A stretch of 64,000 bases of DNA from Loxodes magnus (lineage: Eukaryota; Ciliophora; Karyorelictea; Loxodida; Loxodidae), in assembly GCA_946699065.1 (NCBI GenBank), contig CAMPDV010001932.1, positions 1 to 64,000 on the forward strand, written 5' to 3'. Shown piece after piece: positions 39,801 through 53,300 of the stretch. A program made the translations under genes and the position numbers. The notes beneath the pieces are model-generated. The model made no database searches and was not told the origin of the DNA. It was given only the letters and a program-made list of their open reading frames with translations. The number at the start of each line of letters is the position of its first letter. The first letter of the stretch is position 1.

Positions 39801-41523
39801 CGACAATTAAAAATAGTTAGATTTGAATTTAATTTTACGACAATTAAAAATAGTTAGATTTGAATTTAATTTACGACAATTAAAAATAGTTAGATTTGAA
39901 TTTAATTTTACGACAATTAAAAATAGTTAGATTTGAATTTATTTTTACGACAATTAAAAATAGTTAGATTTGAATTTAATTTTACGTAAATTAAAAATAG
40001 TTAGATTTGAATTTATTTTTACGACAATTAAAAATAGTTAGATTTGAATTTGATTTTACGTAGATTAAAAATAGTTAGATTTAAATTTATTTTTACGACA
40101 ATTAAAAATAGTTAGATTTGAATTTGATTTTACGTAGATTAAAAATAGTTAGATTTGAATTTATTTTACGACAATTAAAAATAGTTAGATTTGAATTTAA
40201 TTTTACGACAATTAAAAATAGTTTGATTTGAATTTAATTTTACGACAATTAAAAATAGTTAGATTTGAATTTGATTTTACGTTAATTAAAAATAGTTAGA
40301 TTTGAATTTAATTTTACGACAATTAAAAATAGTTAGATTTGAATTTAATTTTACGACAATTAAAAATAGTTAGATTTGAATTTAATTTTACGACAATTAA
40401 AAATAGTTAGATTTGAATTTAATTTTTACGACAATTAAAAATAGTTAGATTTGAATTTAATTTTACGACAATTAAAAATAGTTAGATTTGAATTTAATTT
40501 TACGTAAATTAAAAATAGTTAGATTTGAATTTATTTTACGACAATTAAAAATAGTTAGATTTGAATTTAATTTTACGACAATTAAAAATAGTTAGATTTG
40601 AATTTGATTTTACGTAGATTAAAAATAGTTAGATTTGAATTTATTTTTACGACAATTAAAAATAGTTAGATTTGAATTTATTTTTACGACAATTAAAAAT
40701 AGTTAGATTTGAATTTAATTTTACGTAAATTAAAAATAGTTAGATTTGAATTTAATTTTACGACAATTAAAAATAGTTAGATTTGAATTTAATTTTACGA
40801 CAATTAAAAATAGTTAGATTTGAAATTTAATTTTACGACAATTAAAAATAGTTAGATTTGAATTTAATTTTACGACAATTAAAAATAGTTAGATTTGAAT
40901 TTAATTTTACGACAATTAAAAATAGTTAGATTTGAATTTGATTTTACGTAGATTAAAAATAGTTAGATTTGAATTTAATTTTACGACAATTAAAAATAGT
41001 TAGATTTGAATTTAATTTTACGACAATTAAAAATAGTTAGATTTGAATTTAATTTTACGTTAATTAAAAATAGTTAGATTTGAATTTAATTTTACGTTAA
41101 TTAAAAATAGTTAGATTTGAATTTAATTTTACGTAAATTAAAAATAGTTAGACTTGAATTTATTTTTACGACAATTAAAAATAGTTAGATTTGAATTTAA
41201 TTTTACGTTAATTAAAAATAGTTAGATTTGAATTTAATTTTACGTAAATTAAAAATAGTTAGACTTGAATTTATTTTTACGACAATTAAAAATAGTTAGA
41301 TTTGAATTTATTTTTACGACAATTAAAAATAGTTAGATTTGAATTTATTTTTACGACAATTAAAAATAGTTAGATTTGAATTTAATTTTACGACAATTAA
41401 AAATAGTTAGATTTGAATTTAATTTTACGACAATTAAAAATAGTTAGATTTGAATTTAATTTACGACAATTAAAAATAGTTAGATTTGAATTTATTTTAC
41501 GACAATTAAAAATAGTTAGATTT
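36851..41523 (+). repeat. Forward block A'': third copy of segment 1-4671
   Basis: Collinear with 1-4671 at an offset of about 36,850. The opening fingerprint is the same: a 36-bp AATTTACG linker, then GATTTTACGTAG, AGATTTAAATTT, ACGAAA and AGATTAGAATTT. It also repeats the rare markers, including the two AATTTTCGTTAATT linkers and the AGACTTGAATTT cores near 41150 and 41263. It is the continuation of the right arm of palindrome 2. Differences from 1-4671 are mostly single-base: ACGAAATT near 37340, four A near 37900 and 39077, GAATTAATTTT near 38137, an extra T near 39608 and 40424, an extra A near 40823. It ends abruptly within a core. Confidence 0.94.
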
Positions 41524-41536
41524 TTAATCTACGTAA
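41512..41536. repeat. Non-palindromic strand switch (forward to reverse)
   Basis: A forward core is cut after GTTAGATTT and followed directly by reverse sequence TTTTTAATCTACG. The TTT at 41521-41523 fits both sides, a 3-nt microhomology. Unlike the other three switches, the linker orders on the two sides do not mirror each other, so this is a breakpoint joining two unrelated places in the array: the equivalent of position about 4671 and the equivalent of about 21508. It marks where palindrome 2 ends. Confidence 0.93.
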
Positions 41537-44500
41537 AATTAAATTCAAATCTAACTATTTTTAATTGTCGTAAAATTAAATTCAAATCTAACTATTTTTA
41601 ATTAACGTAAAATCAAATTCAAATCTAACTATTTTTAATTGTCGTAAAATTAAATTCAAATCTAACTATTTTTAATTGTCGTAAAAATAAATTCAAATCT
41701 AACTATTTTTAATTGTCGTAAAATTAAATTCAAATCTAACTATTTTTAATTGTCGTAAAATAAATTCAAATCTAACTATTTTTAATTGTCGTAAAATAAA
41801 TTCAAATCTAACTATTTTTAATTAACGTAAAATTAAATTCAAATCTAACTATTTTTAATTGTCGTAAAATTAAATTCAAATCTAACTATTTTTAATTGTC
41901 GTAAAATTAAATTCAAATCTAACTATTTTTAATTTTCGTAAAATTAAATTCAAATCTAACTATTTTTAATCTACGTAAAATCAAATTCAAATCTAACTAT
42001 TTTTAATTGTCGTAAAATCAAATTCAAATCTAACTATTTTTAATTGTCGTAAAATTAAATTCAAATCTAACTATTTTTAATTTTCGAAAATTAAATTCAA
42101 ATCTAACTATTTTTAATTGTCGTAAAATTAAATTCAAATCTAACTATTTTTAATTGTCGTAAAATTAAATTCAAATCTAACTATTTTTAATTGTCGTAAA
42201 ATTAAATTCAAATCTAACTATTTTTAATTGTCGTAAAATTAAATTCAAATCTAACTATTTTTAATTGTCGTAAAATTAAATTCAAATCTAACTATTTTTA
42301 ATCTGTCGTAAAAATAAATTCTAATCTAACTATTTTTAATTGTCGTAAAAATAAATTCAAATCTAACTATTTTTAATTTTCGTAAAAATAAATTCAAATC
42401 TAACTATTTTTAATTACGTAAAATAAATTCAAATCTAACTATTTTTAATTGTCGTAAAATTAAATTCAAATCTAACTATTTTTAATTGTCGTAAAATTAA
42501 ATTCAAATCTAACTATTTTTAATTGTCGTAAAATAAATTCAAATCTAACTATTTTTAATTGTCGTAAAATAAATTCAAATCTAACTATTTTTAATTAACG
42601 TAAAATTAAATTCAAATCTAACTATTTTTAATTGTCGTAAAATTAAATTCAAATCTAACTATTTTTAATTGTCGTAAAATTAAATTCAAATCTAACTATT
42701 TTTAATTTTCGTAAAATTAAATTCAAATCTAACTATTTTTAATTTTCGTAAAATTAAATTCAAATCTAACTATTTTTAATCTACGTAAAATTAAATTCAA
42801 ATCTAACTATTTTTAATTGTCGTAAAATTAAATTCAAATCTAACTATTTTTAATTGTCGTAAAATTAAATTCAAATCTAACTATTTTTAATTGTCGTAAA
42901 ATTAAATTCAAATCTAACTATTTTTAATTGTCGTAAAATTAAATTCAAATCTAACTATTTTTAATTGTCGTAAAATTAAATTCAAATCTAACTATTTTTA
43001 ATTGTCGTAAAATTAAATTCAAATCTAACTATTTTTAATCTACGTAAAATCAAATTCAAATCTAACTATTTTTAATTGTCGTAAAATTAAATTCAAATCT
43101 AACTATTTTTAATTGTCGTAAAATTAAATTCAAATCTAACTATTTTTAATTGTCGTAAAAATAAATTCAAATCTAACTATTTTTAATCTACGTCAAATTA
43201 AATTCAAATCTAACTATTTTTAATTGTCGTAAAATTAAATTCAAATCTAACTATTTTTAATTGTCGTAAAAATAAATTCAAATCTAACTATTTTTAATTA
43301 ACGTAAAATCAAATTCAAATCTAACTATTTTTAATTGTCGTAAAATAAATTCAAATCTAACTATTTTTAATTGTCGTAAAATTAAATTCAAATCTAACTA
43401 TTTTTAATTAACGTAAAATTAAATTCAAATCTAACTATTTTTAATTGTCGTAAAATTAAATTCAAATCTAACTATTTTTAATTAACGTAAAATTAAATTC
43501 AAATCTAACTATTTTTAATTGTCGTAAAATAAATTCAAATCTAACTATTTTTAATTGTCGTAAAATTAAATTCAAATCTAACTATTTTTAATTTACGTAA
43601 AATTAAATTCAAATCTAACTATTTTTAATTTTCGTAAAATTAAATTCAAATCTAACTATTTTTAATTGTCGTAAAAATAAATTCAAATCTAACTATTTTT
43701 AATTGTCGTAAAATTAAATTCAAATCTAACTATTTTTAATTAACGTAAAATCAAATTCAAATCTAACTATTTTTACTTGTCGTAAAATCAAATTCAAATC
43801 TAACTATTTTTAATTGTCGTAAAATTAAATTCAAATCTAACTATTTTTAATTGTCGTAAAAATAAATTCAAATCTAACTATTTTTAATTTTCGTAAAATT
43901 AAATTCAAATCTAACTATTTTTAATTTACGTAAAATTAAATTCAAATCTAACTATTTTTAATTGTCGTAAAATTAAATTCAAATCTAACTATTTTTAATT
44001 GTCGTAAAATTAAATTCAAATCTAACTATTTTTAATTGTCGTAAAAATAAATTCAAATCTAACTATTTTTAATCTACGTAAAATTAAATTCAAATCTAAC
44101 TATTTTTAATTTTCGTAAAAATAAATTCAAATCTAACTATTTTTAATCTACGTAAAATTAAATTCAAATCTAACTATTTTTAATTGTCGTAAAAATAAAT
44201 TCAAATCTAACTATTTTTAATTGTCGTAAAATTAAATTCAAATCTAACTATTTTTAATTGTCGTAAAAATAAATTCAAATCTAACTATTTTTAATTGTCG
44301 TAAAATTAAATTCAAATCTAACTATTTTTAATTGTCGTAAAATTAAATTCAAATCTAACTATTTTTAATTGTCGTAAAATCAAATTCAAATCTAACTATT
44401 TTTAATTGTCGTAAAATTAAATTCAAATCTAACTATTTTTAATTGTCGTAAAATTAAATTCAAATCTAACTATTTTTAATTGTCGTAAAATTAAATTCAA

Positions 44501-47500
44501 ATCTAACTATTTTTAATTTACGTAAAATTAAATTCAAATCTAACTATTTTTAATTGTCGTAAAATTAAATTCAAATCTAACTATTTTTAATTGTCGTAAA
44601 AATAAATTCAAATCTAACTATTTTTAATTGTCGTAAAATTAAATTCAAATCTAACTATTTTTAATTGTCGTAAAATTAAATTCAAATCTAACTATTTTTA
44701 ATCTACGTCAAATTAAATTCAAATCTAACTATTTTTAATTGTCGTAAAAATAAATTCAAATCTAACTATTTTTAATTGTCGTAAAATTAAATTCAAATCT
44801 AACTATTTTTAATTGTCGTAAAATTAAATTCAAATCTAACTATTTTTAATCTACGTCAAATTAAATTCAAATCTGACTATTTATAATTTACGTAAAATAA
44901 ATTCAAATCTAACTATTTTTAATTTACGTAAAATTAAATTCAAATCTAACTATTTTTAATTGTCGTAAAAATAAATTCAAATCTAACTATTTTTAATTGT
45001 CTTAAAAATAAATTCAAATCTAACTATTTTTAATTTACGTAAAATTAAATTCAAATCTAACTATTTTTAATCTACGTCAAATTAAATTCAAATCTAACTA
45101 TTTTTAATTGTCGTAAAATAAATTCAAATCTAACTATTTTTAATTGTCGTAAAATTAAATTCAAATCTAACTATTTTTGATTTACGTAAAATTAAATTCA
45201 AATCTAACTATTTTTAATTAACGTAAAATTAAATTCAAATCTAACTATTTTTAATTGTCTTAAAAATAAATTCAAATCTAACTATTTTTAATCTACGTAA
45301 AATTAAATTCAAATCTAACTATTTTTAATTGTCGTAAAAATAAATTCAAATCTAACTATTTTTAATTGTCGTAAAATTAAATTCAAATCTAACTATTTTT
45401 AATTGTCGTAAAAATAAATTCAAATCTAACTATTTTTAATTGTCGTAAAATTAAATTCAAATCTAACTATTTTTAATTGTCGTAAAATTAAATTCAAATC
45501 TAACTATTTTTAATTGTCGTAAAATCAAATTCAAATCTAACTATTTTTAATTGTCGTAAAATTAAATTCAAATCTAACTATTTTTAATTGTCGTAAAATT
45601 AAATTCAAATCTAACTATTTTTAATTGTCGTAAAATTAAATTCAAATCTAACTATTTTTAATTTACGTAAAATTAAATTCAAATCTAACTATTTTTAATT
45701 GTCGTAAAATTAAATTCAAATCTAACTATTTTTAATTGTCGTAAAAATAAATTCAAATCTAACTATTTTTAATTGTCGTAAAATTAAATTCAAATCTAAC
45801 TATTTTTAATTGTCGTAAAATTAAATTCAAATCTAACTATTTTTAATCTACGTCAAATTAAATTCAAATCTAACTATTTTTAATTGTCGTAAAAATAAAT
45901 TCAAATCTAACTATTTTTAATTGTCGTAAAAATAAATTCAAATCTGACTATTTATAATTTACGTAAAATAAATTCAAATCTAACTATTTTTAATTTACGT
46001 AAAATTAAATTCAAATCTAACTATTTTTAATTGTCGTAAAAATAAATTCAAATCTAACTATTTTTAATTGTCTTAAAAATAAATTCAAATCTAACTATTT
46101 TTAATTGTCGTAAAAATAAATTCAAATCTAACTATTTTTAATTGTCGTAAAATTAAATTCAAATCTAACTATTTTTAATCTACGTAAAATCAAATTCAAA
46201 TCTAACTATTTTTAATTGTCGTAAAATTAAATTCAAATCTAACTATTTTTAATTGTCGTAAAATAAATTCAAATCTAACTATTTTTAATTGTCGTAAAAT
46301 AAATTCAAATCTAACTATTTTTAATTAACGTAAAATTAAATTCAAATCTAACTATTTTTAATTGTCGTAAAATTAAATTCAAATCTAACTATTTTTAATT
46401 AACGTAAAATTAAATTCAAATCTAACTATTTTTAATTGTCGTAAAAATAAATTCAAATCTAACTATTTTTAATTGTCGTAAAAATAAATTCAAATCTAAC
46501 TATTTTTAATTGTCGTAAAATTAAATTCAAATCTAACTATTTTTAATTGTCGTAAAAATAAATTCAAATCTAACTATTTTTAATTGTCGTAAAATTAAAT
46601 TCAAATCTAACTATTTTTAATTAACGTAAAATCAAATTCAAATCTAACTATTTTTACTTGTCGTAAAATCAAATTCAAATCTAACTATTTTTAATTGTCG
46701 TAAAATTAAATTCAAATCTAACTATTTTTAATTGTCGTAAAAATAAATTCAAATCTAACTATTTTTAATTTTCGTAAAATTAAATTCAAATCTAACTATT
46801 TTTAATTTACGTAAAATTAAATTCAAATCTAACTATTTTTAATTGTCGTAAAATTAAATTCAAATCTAACTATTTTTAATTTACGTAAAATTAAATTCAA
46901 ATCTAACTATTTTTAATTGTCGTAAAAATAAATTCAAATCTAACTATTTTTAATCTACGTAAAATCAAATTCAAATCTAACTATTTTTAATTGTCGTAAA
47001 ATAAATTCAAATCTAACTATTTTTAATTGTCGTAAAATAAATTCAAATCTAACTATTTTTAATTTACGTAAAAATAAATTCAAATCTAACTATTTTTAAT
47101 TAACGTAAAATTAAATTCAAATCTAACTATTTTTAATTGTCGTAAAAATAAATTCAAATCTAACTATTTTTAATTGTCGTAAAATTAAATTCAAATCTAA
47201 CTATTTTTAATTGTCGTAAAATTAAATTCAAATCTAACTATTTTTAATTGTCGTAAAATCAAATTCAAATCTAACTATTTTTAATCTACGTAAAATCAAA
47301 TTCAAATCTAACTATTTTTAATTTACGTAAAAATAAATTCAAATCTAACTATTTTTAATTGTCGTAAAATTAAATTCAAATCTAACTATTTTTAATTGTC
47401 GTAAAAATAAATTCAAATCTAACTATTTTTAATTGTCGTAAAATTAAATTCAAATCTAACTATTTTTAATTGTCGTAAAATTAAATTCAAATCTAACTAT

Positions 47501-48536
47501 TTTTAATTGTCGTAAAATCAAATTCAAATCTAACTATTTTTAATTGTCGTAAAATTAAATTCAAATCTAACTATTTTTAATTGTCGTAAAATTAAATTCA
47601 AATCTAACTATTTTTAATTGTCGTAAAATTAAATTCAAATCTAACTATTTTTAATTTACGTAAAATTAAATTCAAATCTAACTATTTTTAATTGTCGTAA
47701 AATTAAATTCAAATCTAACTATTTTTAATTGTCGTAAAAATAAATTCAAATCTAACTATTTTTAATTGTCGTAAAATTAAATTCAAATCTAACTATTTTT
47801 AATTGTCGTAAAATTAAATTCAAATCTAACTATTTTTAATCTACGTCAAATTAAATTCAAATCTAACTATTTTTAATTGTCGTAAAAATAAATTCAAATC
47901 TAACTATTTTTAATTGTCGTAAAAATAAATTCAAATCTGACTATTTATAATTTACGTAAAATAAATTCAAATCTAACTATTTTTAATTTACGTAAAATTA
48001 AATTCAAATCTAACTATTTTTAATTGTCGTAAAAATAAATTCAAATCTAACTATTTTTAATTGTCTTAAAAATAAATTCAAATCTAACTATTTTTAATTT
48101 ACGTAAAATTAAATTCAAATCTAACTATTTTTAATCTACGTCAAATTAAATTCAAATCTAACTATTTTTAATTGTCGTAAAATAAATTCAAATCTAACTA
48201 TTTTTAATTGTCGTAAAATTAAATTCAAATCTAACTATTTTTGATTTACGTAAAATTAAATTCAAATCTAACTATTTTTAATTAACGTAAAATTAAATTC
48301 AAATCTAACTATTTTTAATTGTCTTAAAAATAAATTCAAATCTAACTATTTTTAATCTACGTAAAATTAAATTCAAATCTAACTATTTTTAATTGTCGTA
48401 AAAATAAATTCAAATCTAACTATTTTTAATTGTCGTAAAATTAAATTCAAATCTAACTATTTTTAATTGTCGTAAAAATAAATTCAAATCTAACTATTTT
48501 TAATTGTCGTAAAATTAAATTCAAATCTAACTATTT
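41524..48536 (-). repeat. Reverse block C1: direct copy of ~21508-28520
   Basis: Collinear with block B at an offset of about 20,016: the TAACG linker with ATCAAA at 41601 matches 21585, and the ACTTG marker at 43775 matches 23760. It is also the inverse of 28529 to about 35546, giving a second inverted pair with a spacer of about 6 kb. Where B and C1 disagree the differences are local: TTTCGAAAATT near 42075 against TAACGAAAATT near 22066; CTGTCG near 42302 against CTACG near 22290; AATTACG near 42414 against CTACG near 22398. C1 is regular at 44890-45930, where B is not. C1 runs on past 48536, whereas B turns at its palindrome axis. Confidence 0.93.
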
Positions 48537-50360
48537 TTAATTGTCGTAAAATTAAATTCAAATCTAACTATTTTTAATTGTCGTAAAATCAAATTCAAAT
48601 CTAACTATTTTTAATTGTCGTAAAATTAAATTCAAATCTAACTATTTTTAATTGTCGTAAAATTAAATTCAAATCTAACTATTTTTAATTGTCGTAAAAT
48701 TAAATTCAAATCTAACTATTTTTAATTTACGTAAAATTAAATTCAAATCTAACTATTTTTAATTGTCGTAAAATTAAATTCAAATCTAACTATTTTTAAT
48801 TGTCGTAAAAATAAATTCAAATCTAACTATTTTTAATTGTCGTAAAATTAAATTCAAATCTAACTATTTTTAATTGTCGTAAAATTAAATTCAAATCTAA
48901 CTATTTTTAATCTACGTCAAATTAAATTCAAATCTAACTATTTTTAATTGTCGTAAAAATAAATTCAAATCTAACTATTTTTAATTTTCGTAAAAATAAA
49001 TTCAAATCTAACTATTTTTAATCTACGTAAAATTAAATTCAAATCTAACTATTTTTAATTGTCGTAAAAATAAATTCAAATCTAACTATTTTTAATTGTC
49101 GTAAAATTAAATTCAAATCTAACTATTTTTAATTGTCTTAAAAATAAATTCAAATCTAACTATTTTTAATTGTCGTAAAAATAAATTCAAATCTAACTAT
49201 TTTTAATTGTCGTAAAATTAAATTCAAATCTAACTATTTTTAATCTACGTAAAATCAAATTCAAATCTAACTATTTTTAATTGTCGTAAAATTAAATTCA
49301 AATCTAACTATTTTTAATTGTCGTAAAATAAATTCAAATCTAACTATTTTTAATTGTCGTAAAATAAATTCAAATCTAACTATTTTTAATTAACGTAAAA
49401 TTAAATTCAAATCTAACTATTTTTAATTGTCGTAAAATTAAATTCAAATCTAACTATTTTTAATTAACGTAAAATTAAATTCAAATCTAACTATTTTTAA
49501 TTGTCGTAAAAATAAATTCAAATCTAACTATTTTTAATTGTCGTAAAAATAAATTCAAATCTAACTATTTTTAATTGTCGTAAAATTAAATTCAAATCTA
49601 ACTATTTTTAATTGTCGTAAAAATAAATTCAAATCTAACTATTTTTAATTGTCGTAAAATTAAATTCAAATCTAACTATTTTTAATTAACGTAAAATCAA
49701 ATTCAAATCTAACTATTTTTACTTGTCGTAAAATCAAATTCAAATCTAACTATTTTTAATTGTCGTAAAATTAAATTCAAATCTAACTATTTTTAATTGT
49801 CGTAAAAATAAATTCAAATCTAACTATTTTTAATTTTCGTAAAATTAAATTCAAATCTAACTATTTTTAATTTACGTAAAATTAAATTCAAATCTAACTA
49901 TTTTTAATTGTCGTAAAATTAAATTCAAATCTAACTATTTTTAATTTACGTAAAATTAAATTCAAATCTAACTATTTTTAATTGTCGTAAAAATAAATTC
50001 AAATCTAACTATTTTTAATCTACGTAAAATCAAATTCAAATCTAACTATTTTTAATTGTCGTAAAATAAATTCAAATCTAACTATTTTTAATTGTCGTAA
50101 AATAAATTCAAATCTAACTATTTTTAATTTACGTAAAAATAAATTCAAATCTAACTATTTTTAATTAACGTAAAATTAAATTCAAATCTAACTATTTTTA
50201 ATTGTCGTAAAAATAAATTCAAATCTAACTATTTTTAATTGTCGTAAAATTAAATTCAAATCTAACTATTTTTAATTGTCGTAAAATTAAATTCAAATCT
50301 AACTATTTTTAATTGTCGTAAAATAAATTCAAATCTAACTATTTTTAATCTACGTAAAAT
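45473..50360 (-). repeat. ~3.06-kb higher-order repeat, 1.6 copies
   Basis: The order of linker types from about 45473 recurs from about 48536. Matching markers give a constant shift: GTCGTAAAATC 45518 and 48581 (3063); CTACGTAAAATC about 46183 and 49246 (3063); ACTTG 46656 and 49721 (3065). The TCTGAC core also shows 44872 and 47936 (3064). An internal partial duplication of 1071 bp separates TCTGAC at 44872 and 45943. The second copy differs near 48970-49060, where TTTCG and CTACG linkers replace the expected units, and agreement ends near 50360. The same unit is seen in block B (TCTGAC 24857 to 27926) and in its mirror B'. Confidence 0.85.
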
Positions 50361-53300
50361 CAAATTCAAATCTAACTATTTTTAATTGTCGTAAAATTAA
50401 ATTCAAATCTAACTATTTTTAATTGTCGTAAAATAAATTCAAATCTAACTATTTTTAATTTACGTAAAAATAAATTCTAATCTAACTATTTTTAATTTAC
50501 GTAAAAATAAATTCTAATCTAACTAATTTTAATTAACGTAAAATTAAATTCAAATCTAACTATTTTTAATCTACGTCAAATTAAATTCAAATCTAACTAT
50601 TTTTAATCTACGTAAAATCAAATTCTAATCTAACTATTTTTAATTGTCGTAAAAATAAATTCAAATCTAACTATTTTTAATTGTCGTAAAATTAAATTCA
50701 AATCTAACTATTTTTAATTGTCGTAAAAATAAATTCAAATCTAACTATTTTTGATTTACGTAAAATTAAATTCAAATCTAACTATTTTTAATCTACGTAA
50801 AATCAAATTCAAATCTAACTATTTTTAATTGTCTTAAAAATAAATTCAAATCTAACTATTTTTGATTTACGTAAAATAAATTCAAATCTAACTATTTTTA
50901 ATTGTCTTAAAAATAAATTCAAATCTAACTATTTTTGATTTACGTAAAATTAAATTCAAATCTAACTATTTTTAATTGTCGTAAAATTAAATTCAAATCT
51001 AACTATTTTTAATTGTCGTAAAATTAAATTCAAATCTAACTATTTTTAATTGTCGTAAAATTAAATTCAAATCTAACTATTTTTAATTGTCGTAAAAATA
51101 AATTCAAATCTAACTATTTTTAATTGTCGTAAAATAAATTCAAATCTAACTATTTTTAATTTACGTAAAATTAAATTCAAATCTAACTATTTTTAATCTA
51201 CGTCAAATTAAATTCAAATCTAACTATTTTTAATTGTCGTAAAATAAATTCAAATCTAACTATTTTTAATTGTCGTAAAATTAAATTCAAATCTAACTAT
51301 TTTTAATTGTCGTAAAATTAAATTCAAATCTAACTATTTTTAATTGTCGTAAAATTAAATTCAAATCTAACTATTTTTAATTTTCGTAAAATTAAATTCA
51401 AATCTAACTATTTTTAATTTTCGTAAAATTAAATTCAAATCTAACTATTTTTAATTAACGTAAAAATAAATTCAAATCTAACTATTTTTAATTGTCGTAA
51501 AAATAAATTCAAATCTAACTATTTTTTATCTACGTAAAATTAAATTCTAATCTAACTATTTTTAATTGTCGTAAAATTAAATTCAAATCTAACTATTTTT
51601 AATTTTCGTAAAATTAAATTCAAATCTAACTATTTTTAATTGTCTTAAAAATAAATTCAAATCTAACTATTTTTGATTTACGTAAAATTAAATTCAAATC
51701 TAACTATTTTTAATTGTCGTAAAAATAAATTCAAATCTAACTATTTTTAATTGTCGTAAAAATAAATTCAAATCTAACTATTTTTAATTTACGTAAAAAT
51801 AAATTCTAATCTAACTATTTTTAATTGTCGTAAAATTAAATTCAAATCTAACTATTTTTAATTTTCGTAAAAATAAATTCAAATCTAACTATTTTTAATT
51901 TACGTAAAATTAAATTCAAATCTAACTATTTTTAATTGTCGTAAAAATAAATTCAAATCTAACTATTTTTAATTGTCGTAAATTAAATTCAAATCTAACT
52001 ATTTTTAATTGTCGTAAAATTAAATTCAAATCTAACTATTTTTAATTGTCGTAAAAATAAATTCTAATCTAACTAATTTTAATTAACGTAAAATTAAATT
52101 CAAATCTAACTATTTTTAATTGTCGTAAATTAAATTCAAATCTAACTATTTTTAATTTACGTAAAATTAAATTCAAATCTAACTATTTTTAATTGTCGTA
52201 AAATTAAATTCAAATCTAACTATTTTTAATTGTCTTAAAAATAAATTCAAATCTAACTATTTTTGATTTACGTAAAATTAAATTCAAATCTAACTATTTT
52301 TAATTGTCGTAAAAATAAATTCAAATCTAACTATTTTTAATTGTCGTAAAATTAAATTCAAATCTAACTATTTTTAATTGTCGTAAAATTAAATTCAAAT
52401 CTAACTATTTTTAATTTTCGTAAAAATAAATTCAAATCTAACTATTTTTAATTTACGTAAAAATAAATTCTAATCTAACTATTTTTAATTGTCGTAAAAA
52501 TAAATTCAAATCTAACTATTTTTAATTTTCGTAAAAATAAATTCAAATCTAACTATTTTTAATTGTCGTAAAATTAAATTCAAATCTAACTATTTTTAAT
52601 TGTCGTAAAAATAAATTCAAATCTAACTATTTTTAATTGTCGTAAAAATAAATTCAAATCTAACTATTTTTAATTGTCGTAAAAATAAATTCAAATCTAA
52701 CTATTTTTAATTGTCGTAAAAATAAATTCAAATCTAACTATTTTTAATCTACGTAAAATCAAATTCAAATCTAACTATTTTTAATTGTCGTAAAAATAAA
52801 TTCAAATCTAACTATTTTTAATCTACGTAAAATCAAATTCAAATCTAACTATTTTTAATTGTCGTAAAATTAAATTCAAATCTAACTATTTTTAATTTAC
52901 GTAAAAATAAATTCTAATCTAACTAATTTTAATTAACGTAAAATCAAATTCAAATCTAACTATTTTTAATTGTCGTAAAATAAATTCAAATCTAACTATT
53001 TTTAATTGTCGTAAAATAAATTCAAATCTAACTATTTTTAATTGTCGTAAAATTAAATTCAAATCTAACTATTTTTAATTAACGTAAAATTAAATTCAAA
53101 TCTAACTATTTTTAATTGTCTTAAAAATAAATTCAAATCTAACTATTTTTAATTGTCGTAAAATTAAATTCAAATCTAACTATTTTTAATTGTCTTAAAA
53201 ATAAATTCAAATCTAACTATTTTTAATTGTCGTAAAAATAAATTCAAATCTAACTATTTTTAATTGTCGTAAAATTAAATTCAAATCTAACTATTTTTAA

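Larger units (their letters stand above)
15530..41523. repeat. Giant palindrome 2: inverted duplication, arms ~13 kb
   Basis: Paired positions sum to about 57054. Moving outward from 28527 I matched the variant order unit by unit for about 2.7 kb, including rare ones: TTAAGAC at about 28738 with GTCTTAA near 28313; ACGTAAATCAAAAATAG near 28813 with its complement near 28230; ATAAATAGTCAG near 29120 with CTGACTATTTAT near 27930; CAAGTAAA near 30404 with TTTACTTG near 26648. Beyond the irregular segment 24890-25850 the mirror resumes (TCTGAC 24857 with AGTCAGA near 32190; ACTTG 23760 with CAAGT near 33285) and runs through 36851-41520, the mirror of about 15530-20205. It stops at the switch at 41521. 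Confidence 0.88.

Noticed and set aside
41413..41601. 62-codon open frame with TTG start across the strand switch
   Set aside because: It is translated satellite (repeats of LRQLKIVRFEF, then the reverse-strand reading). It is open only because two 36-bp monomers in a row keep the frame and the strand switch removes the next stops. No ribosome binding site, no family resemblance.
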